Below the pieces are notes generated by a model. The model ran no database searches and was not told where the DNA came from. It saw nothing but the letters and a program-made list of their open reading frames with translations. From contig NW_024467119.1 of the NCBI RefSeq assembly GCF_017591425.1, forward strand, positions 78,484,894 through 78,548,893: a stretch of DNA of 64,000 nt. The letters are read 5' to 3'. The position numbers and the translations under genes are program-made. The first letter of the stretch is position 1. Each line of letters starts with the position of its first letter. Shown piece after piece: positions 43,420-54,584 of the stretch. The stretch comes from Ochotona curzoniae. Lineage: Eukaryota; Chordata; Mammalia; Lagomorpha; Ochotonidae.

Positions 43420-44105
43420 CCTGGGTCATCCAGCTTGGGTTGTTTGATCCCTGTGTGTGTTGTAGCCGGTTTGGTAGGCCCTAGCAAGGGCCAGACAAGG
43501 CCTTCGTTGGGCCGCCCAGGGGTGTGCTTATGGGAACTTGGGGGTGTAGACTTGCAGGGGATCTGGGGGCTGGCACAGGTGGGGGCATTTGGAGACCTGG
43601 GGACTCATGTCCAAGGGAGAAATGACCTCCCCTTGTTGATGCAACAAGGGGATTGCATCAGCAAGGCTACTGTTCCTACAGATCTGAGCCTCCTCAGTGG
43701 CTTAGACGGAGCAGTGGATGACATACCAGATACACACAGAGGACATGAAAGCAGATCGAGACCTGCAGAGGACGTCTGATACCACAGTACAGGATGGAGC
43801 GTAGCCTGCCCAGGGAAGGGGTTGGGGGGTATACCAGGGGGAGGACTGCTGAGGGAGCATGTTGCAGGTGAGGGGTGGGTTCTGAGGGATTTCCATCGTC
43901 AAGGCTGAAACCAAGCAGTTTGAAGAGGGTGACTGCAGGACCTTTAACGGTCAGACCAATGCATCAGTCCCCGTGGGAGACCTGAGCTGGGCCAGTTAGC
44001 ACCAATCACTGCCAACAGCACTCATGGACCCACACTACAGCTAGGGCCGGGGGCCTACCTGGCAGGCTAGATCACAGGACTCCTCAGTGAGATGGAGCGG
44101 GTACA
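43420..44105 (+). mobile_element. G-rich fragment related to the L1-type composite at 45-48.6 kb
   Basis: 43680-43800 ('gagcctcctcagtggctta', 'gacctgcagaggac') matches 48008-48120 ('cagtctcctcagtggctta', 'ggtctgcagaggata') in order. Upstream, 43533-43592 has five G-runs (G-quadruplex pattern), and 43629-43666 holds two overlapping hairpins. Probably a broken copy of the same retroelement UTR. No coding capacity. Confidence 0.5.
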
Positions 44106-44609
44106 CAGACAGTCAGGGACTCTAGTGACGGTACTTCTAAGATGTTAGTTACGTTTCTAAAAATGGGGTTTCCTACTTCCATGCTCTTCCTGAGGGAAAG
44201 AGGAAAGAAAGGGACAGAATCAGCATCTCTGTCCCCGTCCCTTAGCAAGCTGACTGGCCCACTCTGGTCACCATCAAAGGAAGGGCGTCACCTCAGTTTA
44301 TCTTCATGGTGAGGGAAGGAAGCTACTGGCCTCACCTTTTGTTTTGGGGGCAATGCAGTAGAAATTACTGCCCGTTGTGAATACTTTATTTTTTCTGCCC
44401 TTGGGGTGATTCATGTAAAATCCATCCCTGAGATGGTGCATTTCCACCATTGTCTTGGGTGTGTCCTACCTTGGCCCCCCTCTTGTCACTCAGGCAGGAG
44501 TTCTGTTTCTCCCTTTGCTAAATATATCATACTTTGCAAACAATTTGTCCGAATGAAAATTCTTGTTTCTTGTAAGACAAAAAACGAGGTTGCTGCTGTG
44601 TTTCTTTCA
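44106..44609. other. Unassigned non-coding sequence
   Basis: About 500 bases with no recognisable family, ending at the target site of the next insertion. Confidence 0.4.
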
Positions 44610-44622
44610 CAACCAACATTCT

Positions 44623-44963
44623 TTTTTTTCAATATATATATATTTTTTATTTTGACAATCTTACATAGTTGATTAGGGCACAAAGGGCCAAGGGTTACAG
44701 GAAAGTGGGTAAGACCATTGTTTCCACGTTGTATCATTTTTTTTTTCTTGTGTCTGAGGTAAAGGGAGAGATAAAGGGAGAAACCCCACCCAGCCTCCCA
44801 CCCATCCCAGGTTTCAGATGTGGGGCATGCTCCAAGGGTCCTATTCAAGCAGTTTTGATAGTTCAGCAGTTCTGAATTGCTGCCAATCTTGCCATTCTAA
44901 GCATTCTCAGTGTGCTGGTTGAGCGCTGTGGCCACATCTGGTACGGTTCACCTCACCTTAGTG
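44623..44963 (-). mobile_element. 5'-truncated L1-type 3' end with 13-bp target duplication
   Basis: T-rich and AT-repeat start (tail on the minus strand), then 'gacaatcttacatagttgatt', 'ccaagggttacaggaaagtgg' and 'tgtctgaggtaaagggagag'. The perfect duplication 'caaccaacattct' is at 44610-44622 and 44964-44976. The minus strand of this copy matches the plus strand of 48285-48560 in order, so both are 3' ends of one family, comparable to L1 3' termini at 9066 and 11985. Confidence 0.88.
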
Positions 44964-44989
44964 CAACCAACATTCTACAAGAAGATCAG

Positions 44990-47900
44990 AACAGGAGATG
45001 GGTAATGTTAGGTTGGGTCATGACACTAACCAGCTGGTAAGAGAATCAGGTATGTGGGCCACCCTGTGGAACTGCAATTTCCACTGGTTTGTTTAAGAGC
45101 TTGGGGAGGTGGGTAGTGATGGCTGAGCTAGGCATGAACCTTCCGACAATCATGAGTCCTGGGGTTGGGTACAGGCAGGGCTGGTACAGACTGCAGTACC
45201 TGCAGGTACACTCAAGAGTGGGGTGTGGGACTGGCCAGGCCACAAGATCCACCAGCTCATACGAAAGCTGAAATAATGGGGGCAGACGATAGCGGTGGGC
45301 GCCTAGCACCTGCTGGCACATGTGAGATCTGGGTCCAGGAATGGGCCTGGTGGGGAAACTTGTGAAATTCCTCTAGTGGACTGTAAGCTCTTGCTGGTGA
45401 GCATGTGATCAGGCCTAGGTATTTATAAGGCTGGACAAAGTAGCTCCCTTGTAGGCAAGTGTGTGGGTTGGTTCTAGAGGGCTGCAGACTGGGCAGGGCC
45501 AAGCCAAATCTTAGACCACTGGCATGTGCAGGAGCCAGACTGGAGTGCAGGTCATGCCAGGCTAGGCTATCACACCTACTTGTTTGCATGTGCCAGGGAT
45601 GGGAACAGATTGGGCAGGGCTGGGCTGCAGCACCTACCAATGAGAGTTGGGGCTGGGGGTGGGCCAAGACAGGCCAGGCTCCAGCATTTGATGGCAAAAG
45701 CCAAAACAGGGGATGAGCTATGCTGAGCTGGGTCAGAGCAACCACGGGCAGGCACCAGATGTGTGGCTGGAAACGGACCTGTTTGGAGAGCTAAGGGGAT
45801 GCCCCAGCTGGGCTGCGGTTCCCACAGTTAGGTTTTAAATGCACTTAAAGGTTCTTATGTTGCTACTCGCAGCTAATTCCAACAGCCAAGTCCTCTTTTC
45901 ACAATTAGTTTACCGCGAGCTGAAACACCAGACGCCATGAGATATTAGGAGGTCCTTTTATTCCAGCAGGGTAGGAATGAAAGCATGGATGAAGAGGGAG
46001 AAAACTGGAAGGAACGCATCTCCTGCCATGGTGGCAGGATGGGGGCTGCCAGGGCAGGGGAAGGGACAAGATGGAGGATGACGGGGAAGAGCTTGGTAAG
46101 AAGGGAAGGGAAGGGGGGGGAGGAGAAGAGAGGGGTTGTATAGGCTGTGTGCTGGCTCCAGGGACAGGTGACTGAGAGGATCTGAGTCATAGGTAGATAA
46201 GTGGAGACTACGGGAGAAGCTGGAGAGTTTGGGGAGTGAGATTCTTAGGTAAGGAACCAGGTTACCTCTGATTGGTAGATGACTGGAATGGCATGAATTT
46301 CATGAACTATGGGGAGGTGAAAGCAGGAAATGGTGCAGGGTCCAAGATGGGATGTTTGAATCACTCCTCACACCCAGGGGTGAGCATGGTAGCCAGAATA
46401 GGGGCAGTGATCTGGGCTGCACATGACTGCAGTATCCCTTGGCATGGATGTGAACTGGGCCTGGGGTGTGCCACGCTGGTCTAGACTCCAGCACCTGCTG
46501 GTGCTTGTGAGAACCAGGGTAGGTACAGGATGGGTTGAGCTAGGTTTTGGCTCCCATTGAACCACATGGGAGCTGTGTCTGGGCATGGATCAGATGTGGC
46601 TGGGCTGGAATTGGAATGGATATGGGCTGGTTAGGCAAGGCCACTGTTTCTGCCAGGACAGGACATGCACAAACTCAGTCTGTGCCAACGATGCACTGAT
46701 GTGTTTGAAATCTGCCACAGGGAGGAGACCTGATAGAGGAGCTTGGGGAACTCCTCTGTCACTGCACAGTCCCTACAGGTGAGTACAGGAACCAAGGCCG
46801 GGAGCAGCCCAGATCATGCCAAGTTGTGGCACCCACTGTTATACATGTTGGTCAGTTCTGGGGGCGGGCCAGATTGGACCAGTTCATAACACCCACAGGC
46901 AGATCTGAGAAGGACAGGGTACAGAACAGGCTGGGTTGGACTGCAACACCAGCCAGTTCACGTTAGGGCTGGGACTTGGGGCTGGCTGGGCTGGGACAGG
47001 CTACGATACCTGGCAGCAAATGCCAAGTTAAGGTGGGCCAAACCAAACTGGGCCGCAGCACCCACCAGCACACATGAGACCCGGGAGAGAGTGTGGGAAC
47101 CTGGTCACAGGATTGTGGGGGTATTGTGAGCGTCACTTCTGGGCTACTACTGCCACTGGGAAGCATGAGAACTATGACTGGGGGTAGACCAGACCAGCCA
47201 GCACCACAACACTTGTTGGCTTGCACATGAACTGGGTTGCGGGAGAGCCAGGTTGGGTAACCGAGTGCCTCTTGATAAATAGATGAGCCAGAGTAAATGC
47301 AGGCTGGCTGGGCTTTACTGCAGCATCAGTTGTCAAATGCTGGGACTGGGGGCAAATCCTGTCAAACCAGACTGCAGAACCATCTGAAGAGTACAAGATC
47401 CAGGAATGTGGGCCCAGTAGGGAGAGGGTGGGCACCTCTCTGATGGGCAGCAACTCCAATTAGTGAACATGAGAACCAGGGCTGGGAAGGGCCTGGCTAG
47501 TCAGGTGGTGGCACCCACTGGCAAGTGTGGGCTGGATAGTGGGATCAATTGGGTTGAACTAGGCTCCAATGCCCATTGATGTATACTAGAGCTGATTGGG
47601 ATGTGGAACAGACTGGACCAGTCTGCTGCACATACTGGCAAGCACAGGAACCAGGGATAGGGGTGAGCCTGGTGGGGGTTTTGAGGGGTTGTTCTGACTA
47701 GGCTGAATTTCCCACTGGTTTATATGAGGGCCGGGTGTGTAGTGGGCTTGGTTGGTCTGGGCTACAGCATCCATTGGCTTGCTTAAGAGATGTAGCTGGA
47801 GACAGAACTGACCCTGCAATTACAACTACCGTGTGTGCATAGGCTAATTATGTGTTTGGACTGAGCCAGACCCCATATTAGCAAGGACACGTAAGAGTCA

Positions 47901-48565
47901 GATCTGGGAACACCCCAGATAAGGTTTCTTTGGAGATTCCCCCAACTAAACTGCCGGAATCAGAATTCCAACCATGGGGAGAAACGCAGGATCTGTGGTT
48001 AGACCATGGAGTGAATGTGTCAGAACTCAGTCTCCTCAGTGGCTTATTCAGAGCAGTGGAAGGAATACCCAGGTGCGCATGGAGGCAACAGCAGTCCATT
48101 GGGGTCTGCAGAGGATATTTGGTTTAATAGCAGAGGAAGGGGGGCAGATCGAATTGGTCGACCACCCCAACCAAGCATGGGCAGCAAACATCTGGGCAAA
48201 TGGAGACTCTATGGTGGAGTATGCCAGCCAATGGACCTTGGAAAGATTTTCTCATGTTTGGATCAGCGAGATAACCAGCATTTCAGAACCGTCAAAACTA
48301 GCTGAGCAGAATCCTCACAATATGCTCCATATCTGGGACCCTGGGATGACATCAGGTGGCTGTTCCCCCTTCCCTGAGTCCTGAGGTGGTTGGGAGCCTG
48401 GTTACAGCTTCTCCTTGTATCTCCTCCCTTTCCCTAGATACAGAAGGAAGTAAAAAAAAAAAAAAAAAAAAATGGAAACAATGGTCGTCCCCACTTTCCG
48501 CTAATCCTCAATTCTTCCCACCCTGATCAACTATGTAAACATCATCAAAAATAAACATAGATTAA
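44990..48565 (+). mobile_element. G-rich minisatellite composite with an L1-type 3' end
   Basis: 45000-47900 is a run of loosely repeated G-rich units about 55-60 bp long, built on 'gggctgggctgcagcaccta', 'ccactggc…catgagaacc' and 'gggccaggctgg' phrases. Outer units are more alike than chance, but heavily diverged. 47930-48440 is non-repeated 3' sequence, then an internal A-run at 48451-48471 and the terminal words 'tggaaacaatggtcgtcccc' and 'gatcaactatgtaaacatc' shared with the minus-strand insertion at 44623. I infer a retroelement UTR (L1-type) whose G-rich part expanded as a minisatellite. No reverse transcriptase or other ORF is present. An LTR-like block (45858-46241) interrupts it. Confidence 0.55.
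45858..46241 (-). mobile_element. Candidate solo LTR, antisense, 6-bp target duplication
   Basis: On the plus strand it starts TGTTGC at 45858. On the minus strand it therefore ends GCAACA, with AATAAA about 95 bases before the end (plus-strand tttatt at 45957-45962), as in an R-U5 region. 'ttctta' at 45852-45857 and 46242-46247 would be a 6-bp target duplication, as expected for ERV2/ERVK-like elements. The outer end reads '…gaga' instead of '…ca', a one-base departure. The purine-rich 46088-46135 lies in the would-be U3. No viral genes remain. Confidence 0.45.
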
Positions 48566-48584
48566 AGAACCGCAAAAAAGAAAA

Positions 48585-48862
48585 AGGCAAAGTTACGGAC
48601 AGAGAAGGAGACATTCACTGTGACACACCACAGAACATCTTCCATTGCTGGTTCATTCCCCAAATGAATGAAATAGCCAGTGTTGGACCAGGCTGAAGCT
48701 GGGAACCTGGAACTCCATTCTGGAACACCTGGAACTGCAGGATGGAGCCATCTTCCATGCTTTCCCAGGTACATGAACAGGCAAATAAATCAGAAGTGGG
48801 ACTCAAACTAGTGCGCATTGGACGTGGTGGTCTAAACTGATGTACTTGCCTCATCGGGTCTT
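48585..48862 (-). repeat. C-type SINE, antisense, tail lost
   Basis: 'acatcttccattgctggttc', 'gaccaggctgaagctggga', 'ccatgctttcccaggtac', 'cagaagtgggactcaaacta' and 'gtacttgcctcatcgggt'. No T-rich start remains. Confidence 0.78.
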
Positions 48863-49582
48863 TATGAATTGGGAAAGCATGTCTATCAAGCTGCCAACCA
48901 GGCTGCTGGAAGGGTTGCTTGTGGGATACATGGAGGATTTTTTCTCTGTAACTCCGCGCCCATGGCTTCCTGACAGCCCATGATTAGAGCTGAATGCATG
49001 TAATCTACAGCCCTTTCTACTTATTGTGTACAACTTTTTGCTATGGACCTCTGCTCTGTTGGAAAATATTTTCTTCTCACCTGTGTGAGGGAACTGGTCA
49101 TAGTCATTTTGGGGTGAATGTCATTGAATTTATTTATCTGCAGGTCAGCTCTGCAGCTGCCAAAAGCCCACTGTAGACCTTAGGTGAGAAAGAACCCCAG
49201 CTACAGAGGGAAATAAATGTAGACTTGCATGTTTTCACCCCTCAAGCAGATTCTGTGCTTGTTAAGTCCTGTATTTCCCTGCAACGCCTAGACTGGCTTT
49301 CTGTCATGCTTGGTGCCCCTTAAAGAGTGTAGACCAACTTCAGGCTCAGAGAGGTTCTTAGCAGTACCACGGAGGGTGGGGAATGCAGACAACAGATCCC
49401 TCTTTGGAATTCTGTGATTTGCAGTTTATGGCACACTCCAGAGGCTTGAATGTGTAGTATATAATAAGTCACACAGAGGAAGTGTTGATCTAAAATAGCT
49501 TCCAGATAGCCTGATGAGAGTACAACCCCCAGCGAGGCTGGGCCTCTACTTGACCTGCTTTATGTGATTTCTGGTGCCATGT
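48863..49582. other. Unassigned non-coding sequence
   Basis: About 720 bases with no repeat family or gene recognised. Confidence 0.45.
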
Positions 49583-49660
49583 TCATGGAAAATGCCAGAT
49601 TTTAAACATTTTTGCACCCAATTGAACTTCTTCTGATTTCACTTTTCCATGAATTTTTAA
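49583..49660. mobile_element. MITE-like palindromic element, copy 2
   Basis: 'gttcatggaaaatgcc' at the left and 'acttttccatgaattttt' at the right form an imperfect inverted repeat around 'catttttgcacccaattgaac'. Short internally deleted form. Confidence 0.55.
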
Positions 49661-49950
49661 AAAATCAATAAAGGTTACTTACTATGAAGAGTTACAGAAA
49701 GGGAGAGGGAGGGATGGAGATCTTTCATCCACAGGTTCGCTCTCCCGATGGCTGTAACAACCAGGGTTGAATGAGATCAAAGCCAGGAGCCAGTAACTCC
49801 ACCTGGGTTTCTCATGTGGGTGGCAGGGACCCGAATCCTTGAGTTATTCTTGGCTGCTTTCCCCAGGTCATTAGCAGGGCAGTTGGCTTGGAAGTAGTTA
49901 CACTGGCACCCCTATGGCATGCTTACACAGGCAGAAACTTAACTGTTTCT
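49661..49950 (-). repeat. C-type SINE, antisense
   Basis: 'agttacagaaagggagaggg', 'gatctttcatccacaggttc', 'aaagccaggagccagtaact', 'tggctgctttccccaggtca' and 'cagggcagttggcttgga'. Confidence 0.82.
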
Positions 49951-49978
49951 CACACAATACCTGTCGCTTCAAAAGCTT

Positions 49979-50313
49979 TTTTTTTTTTCTTCAAGATTTG
50001 TTTTATTTTTCTAATGGGAAGGCAGATATACAGAGAGAAGGAGATACATACAGAACGATCTCTGCTGGTTTACTCTCAAAGTGTTCACAACAGCCAGAGC
50101 TGAAATGATCCGAAGCCAGGAGCCAGGAGCTTCTTCCAGGTCTCCCACATGGGTGCAGAGTCTCAAAGCCTTGGGCCATCCTCTACTGCTTTCCCAGGCC
50201 ACAAGCAGGGAGCTGGATGGGAAGTGGGACAGCCAGGATAAGAATAAGCACCATCATGGGATCCTGGTGGATGCAAGGTGAGGATTCAGCCACTAGGCCA
50301 TTGTGCCGGGTTT
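49979..50313 (-). repeat. C-type SINE, antisense, well preserved
   Basis: T-run at 49980-49991, 'agatttgttttatttttcta', 'ggcagatatacagagagaag', 'actgctttcccaggccacaa', 'catcatgggatcctggtgg' and 'gccattgtgccgggtttc'. Confidence 0.93.
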
Positions 50314-50539
50314 CAGGAGGTTTTTGGAAGTAGTCTCATATGGCTGAGAAATAATTAGACACTGATAAATGGTGGTGGAAAACCACTCCGCTGGGGCTGC
50401 CTCTATGTGTGTAATGAACCAATGCGTTCCCTTTGCAAGTGTCTGTTAAACAGATCACTGCCCTGCTCCGTTTTAAGCATCCAACAACTTGGGGGCACCC
50501 TTTTCCATTTCTTTGCTTTATGCGTATTTTCCATTTGCC

Positions 50540-50705
50540 AGACTCTGTTAGAAGTTGGGATGTAATTGTGAGAAAAGTTAAAGCAATCCATGCCCTCATG
50601 AAACTTCTAGTCTATTCAGAAAAGTAGACTGAAATGAATGGCCATGCAAACAGAACAACAACCATGATCTGTGCTGAATACGCTGAAGAAAAGCAGGGAT
50701 TTATG
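50540..50705 (+). repeat. L2 fragment
   Basis: 'gcaatccatgccctcatgaaa', 'cttctagtctattcagaaaa' and 'gcaaacagaacaacaacc' follow the L2 phrase '…ccctgccctcatggagctta cagtctag…'. Confidence 0.7.
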
Positions 50706-50875
50706 CAGCCCTAATTAGGACAGCAGACAGAACACACATGCTTATCATTTTAATGTCCTTTGAGGAAACAGAACAATAGCTACTGTCAAGAAAGTAGTGC
50801 ATTAAAATGGGTTGTGTTTTATAAATCACAGCAGTATATGTGCATAGGTGGGAAACGATCATTTGTATGATAGCT
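50706..50875. other. Short unassigned spacer
   Basis: No recognisable feature. Confidence 0.4.
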
Positions 50876-50998
50876 CTTCAGGAAGTTTATGGAAAATGGA
50901 ATTAAAGATAACATTATTTCGGTGCAAAAATTTTTAATCCACATACAGCTTTTGCATAATTCTCATTTTTTCCAAGGCTTTAAAAAAAGTTTATCATC
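50876..50998. mobile_element. MITE-like palindromic element, copy 3
   Basis: Left 'cttcaggaagtttatggaaa', internal 'tttcggtgcaaaaattttt', right 'catttt ttccaaggctttaaaa'. Same plan as the copy at 62597. Confidence 0.62.
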
Positions 50999-51265
50999 TT
51001 AAAAATTTAATAAGTGTGAAATACTCACACATTTTTATGGCTTGCAGTACAAGCATAAACAAGCCATGTCAGGCAAGTAGCTTTTCATTTCTGTTTTTTC
51101 TTCATGTTTGGGTCCTCTGAACATCTTTCTTCCCATTCTTTATGAAGAAGAGAATACAATACTGTGAAATATCGTTACCCACCATTCTGTGGAACACTAG
51201 AGCTGCCACTTTTGTGATCCCTTGTATTTTTGAATTGCAAACATTTTTGAACCAAATGAATTTAC
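50999..51265. other. AT-rich sequence, perhaps left part of another MITE-like copy
   Basis: 51238-51262 'aaacatttttgaaccaaat' matches the inside of copy 2. Together with 51575-51602 it may be one MITE split by the SINE at 51266. Confidence 0.35.
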
Positions 51266-51555
51266 CTCTTTTTATTTTTGAATTTGAGAGACAGAGCGCG
51301 CATCTGCTAGTTTGCCTCCCACCCCCCGTCCTGCCAAAAGCTGCAGCAGCTGGGCCTGGATCAGCACCGAGGTGGCAGCTGGGAACTCAACCAGGGTCTC
51401 CTGTTCAATGCAGGAACCCAGTGCTTGGCGCCTTCACTGGTGCCTCTCAGGGTCTGCATTGCAGGAAGCTGGACTTGGCAGCCAGAGAGCCTGGAATCCA
51501 AACAGGTGCTCTCCAGTGTCAGAGAAAGGCATCCCCCGTGCTATGCTAAATGCCT
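51266..51555 (-). repeat. C-type SINE, antisense
   Basis: 'tttttatttttgaatttgag', 'agctgcagcagctgggcctgg', 'gcagctgggaactcaaccagg', 'ctccagtgtcagagaaaggc' and 'gtgctatgctaaatgcctac'. A relatively GC-rich divergent copy. Confidence 0.72.
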
Positions 51556-51559
51556 ACTC

Positions 51560-54500
51560 CTTAAACTTGCACTGCCATTCTATTTTCCACAGACTTTGTA
51601 AGTTGAGTTCTTTGTATTCAGGGCCACCGGCATCCCTCCAAAGCTCAGATGCACTAGGCGCCACTTCACAGAAATCTCTGTCATCTCCTGTTGCCTCTCA
51701 TGGCAGCTTGCAGGATTCCTCGAGAGAGATCTTGAAAAAAAAAAAAAAGCGTTCCCCCATCCAAGAGTCACATCAACATTGAATGAAGATTGGATCAGCC
51801 CCCTCCCTTGAAGAAACCAACACACCCACCCACTGGTATCCCCAGCCAATCTGAACCAGATGTCCAGGCCATCCTCCTACTATTCACCACATCTACTTAC
51901 CTCCAGGCTGGTATGGTCTGGCTGTAACTAAGGTACAATCAATGCTGGTAAACTATATCAAGCTCCCGCAATAGTCAGCAAGAGGAGGGGGATAAAGGGC
52001 CTTTTTGGCTTTGCCCTCTGTACCCATGAACTTAAATATTATGCATCTGATGACACTATTCAATGCTCAACGGGTTGATTGGAAGTTACATCCCACAAGA
52101 AAACACCTGTCTCTTCCGTGATGGCTTCCCAGCTATGTAGATGACTCAGCACACTTGCTTGTTTCTAGATTACAGTCCTAAAGACTTTTTGTCAAACTTC
52201 CTGTTGGAAGTAGATGTTTTCAAGATCCCAGGGAGCAATCAATTCCAGTAAGTTAGGTCCAAGAATTTATCTTAAAATGCAGAAGGAATTTGAATTTTCT
52301 CAGTGACGGTTTTTTTTGCAGAAGGAGGGAGATTTAGTCTGGGAAATCCCCAGTACTGAACTTGAGCTACTTCAATGCCTTCCATGGAACAGATGCGTTG
52401 GACAAAGAAAGGCTTTGCCCTGAGTGTGGGGAATGTCACACTTCAACCGCTAACCCTTGGTTGGCACCTTTATCAGGTAACCGCAGGATGGCAGCTAGCC
52501 CAGTGGGCCTATACTCTGTTAACGAGTAGTTAGTTCTGGAAAGATATTAGGACAGGCTGATCCCTTAACCAATCAAAGCATGGAAAGAAATCTCAATACC
52601 AGGAGCCAGCATTTGAAGGCAAAGACACAGAGGGACATAGGCAGCAAAGTCGAACAGGAGATAAGGAAGGAGACCTGGGGACAGGGCTGTCTCTGAGCCT
52701 GCTGCCTGCACCTGCCCATTCAGCCCTTGCATGGCAGGATGATGGAGATGCACTTCAGAACACCCAGCACGAGCTGTGAATGCAGCTACGCAGGAGCTCC
52801 TTGCTCCCGCTGCGGAGGATGACTGGTTCACCTTGCAAATGCTCTGACTTCACGTCTCCTGCCCATGGGAAATGCCTCCTTTTCTTTTTAAAATATCTTG
52901 GCACTTACCATAGATTTTTTTTTTTAATTTTAAGATACCACACCTGAGGACATCACAGACATGAAAAGTGCACCGTTGTCTCTCCTGTAGGCTATTTCTG
53001 TTTTTGTTCAGATCTCGTAGGATTTGCAGTAACTAAGTAGTGCTAGATAACTCTGAAGGCACACAGATGGAGCAGTGGGAGTAGGGCCCCTCACTGCACA
53101 GTGCTGGGTGGCTCATTCTGTTAACTCCCTCCCCACCCAGCCCCTGGGAGCCAGGCGCTCCGGTGCTAAGAAGCCTGCCTTCAGATGTCAGCTCAGAAGC
53201 ATCATTTTCCTCACCTGTCTGAGCCTAGTCACCAAGCTTTGTAGTCCATTTCACTATTTCAATAACATGACAGTGACACATTTCCAGGTCTTACACTCAA
53301 ATTTTATCAGAGTGCTTTGCATGCATGATCACAATATCAAATAGTAGAAATGTTTTATTAAGAAACGATTCCCTTCACCTGCATCGCCCCTTCCATCCTG
53401 CTTTGGCTCCCTACAAGTGATAGCCTTCAGCCAGTTTCTGCATTTAGTTTTTCTTGTGGGTTTTTTCTCCATCACCAAAGGATATGGTTCCAAGGTTGTT
53501 TTGGTCAACAACTTCAGTAGACATTATCTACAGCTATTTCCTTGAAGGTTAGATAAAGTCTTTTATTTCATGTCCCCTACTCCCTGGGAAGTGGCAGCTA
53601 TTTTAGTTTTCTCTGGGAGGTTGTAACTGTAGACAAACCTCTAATTCTTATCCCATCACCGGCAACACTACCTTGGATTTCTCATTCCCCAGGACAAACA
53701 CAGTGCCCAAAAGTATCTTTCCTCTGCCTCTCTCCTTCTGTCTACCTCCCAAATACTATCTCTTCTGTAACCACAATTAAGTTTCCCCTGCTTTGTTTAT
53801 ATGTTGAGTCTAAAGACTGAAAAGCAGAAGAGGCTCCCATTATGCCTATATAAATAGTGTTAATTATACAGTAGGTAGTATGCCTTGACCATTTTTCTTC
53901 TCTATACTTCTAATATCATGATCCCCGTACCACCCGAAGCAGGATGCTCTAGCAGATGCAGAAATAAGGATAAACAGAGCTTTCTTTCTCACAATCATCT
54001 GGTTGCTCAAAATAACACCACACTTTAATTCAGTTTCTATTTGGACTATGACTTATTTATACATTTTTGTTGTTGTTGTTGTTGCTGTTGCTTTTCCTAG
54101 AGTTTTGGATTGCCTTTTGATCTTGCTGCCACTGTTGCCTCTCCTGATATGGAATTCAGTCATCTTAGCTACTTTCCTAAGCATGGGAACTCTGATCTGA
54201 TGCCAATCTGATTCTCTTTCTCTTTGGAGCTTCTTAAAATCTTTTGATGTGCAATTCCACACCCTGCAATTCCACAGTAGATATGTCTGCGCAAAAGCAT
54301 TTATTTCTTTTTCTTGCTGGTGATTTGGTAGCCCTTCTGTTTTGAAGGTTCTGAGCTATCCTGGTTGATATTCACATCGGTTTCCATTTGTTTTCTGTTT
54401 GGAACTGTTGACAGTCAATGCCAGGAATCTTCTGTGCTCTTTCCCTTAGATTTGTTATCTTCTTGTTTCCATCTGACTTCTGCTTTGCCTCGACTTGACA

Positions 54501-54584
54501 TTCCATCATTTCTATTACATTTATTTTTGGTCATGGCCATTTTGCCTCATGGTTATAATACCCCTGTCCTATACGGAACTTCCT
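51560..54584. other. Unassigned three-kilobase stretch
   Basis: 51575-51602 'ttctattttccacagacttt' is a MITE-like right end. An A-run at 51736-51749 follows sequence with no open gene. 53205-53230 'tttcctcacctgtctgagcct' is a small MIR-like trace. 54068-54092 is a (TTG)n run. 54000-54540 is T-rich and may be an unassigned old repeat. Tests for exons gave only short, unsupported frames. Confidence 0.4.

Noticed and set aside
45257..45745. 162-codon minus-strand frame
   Set aside because: It lies inside the degenerate minisatellite; the open frame reflects repeat composition.
46770..46790. Donor-like ctacag|gtgagta
   Set aside because: It is within the G-rich minisatellite, where CAGGTGAG-like words recur by composition.
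45000..47900. CRISPR-like spaced repeats
   Set aside because: Units are degenerate, longer than CRISPR repeats and without unique spacers; the genome is mammalian.
48451..48471. A-run as poly(A) tail of the composite element
   Set aside because: The homologous minus-strand copy continues about 90 bases beyond the same A-rich point, so the run is internal.
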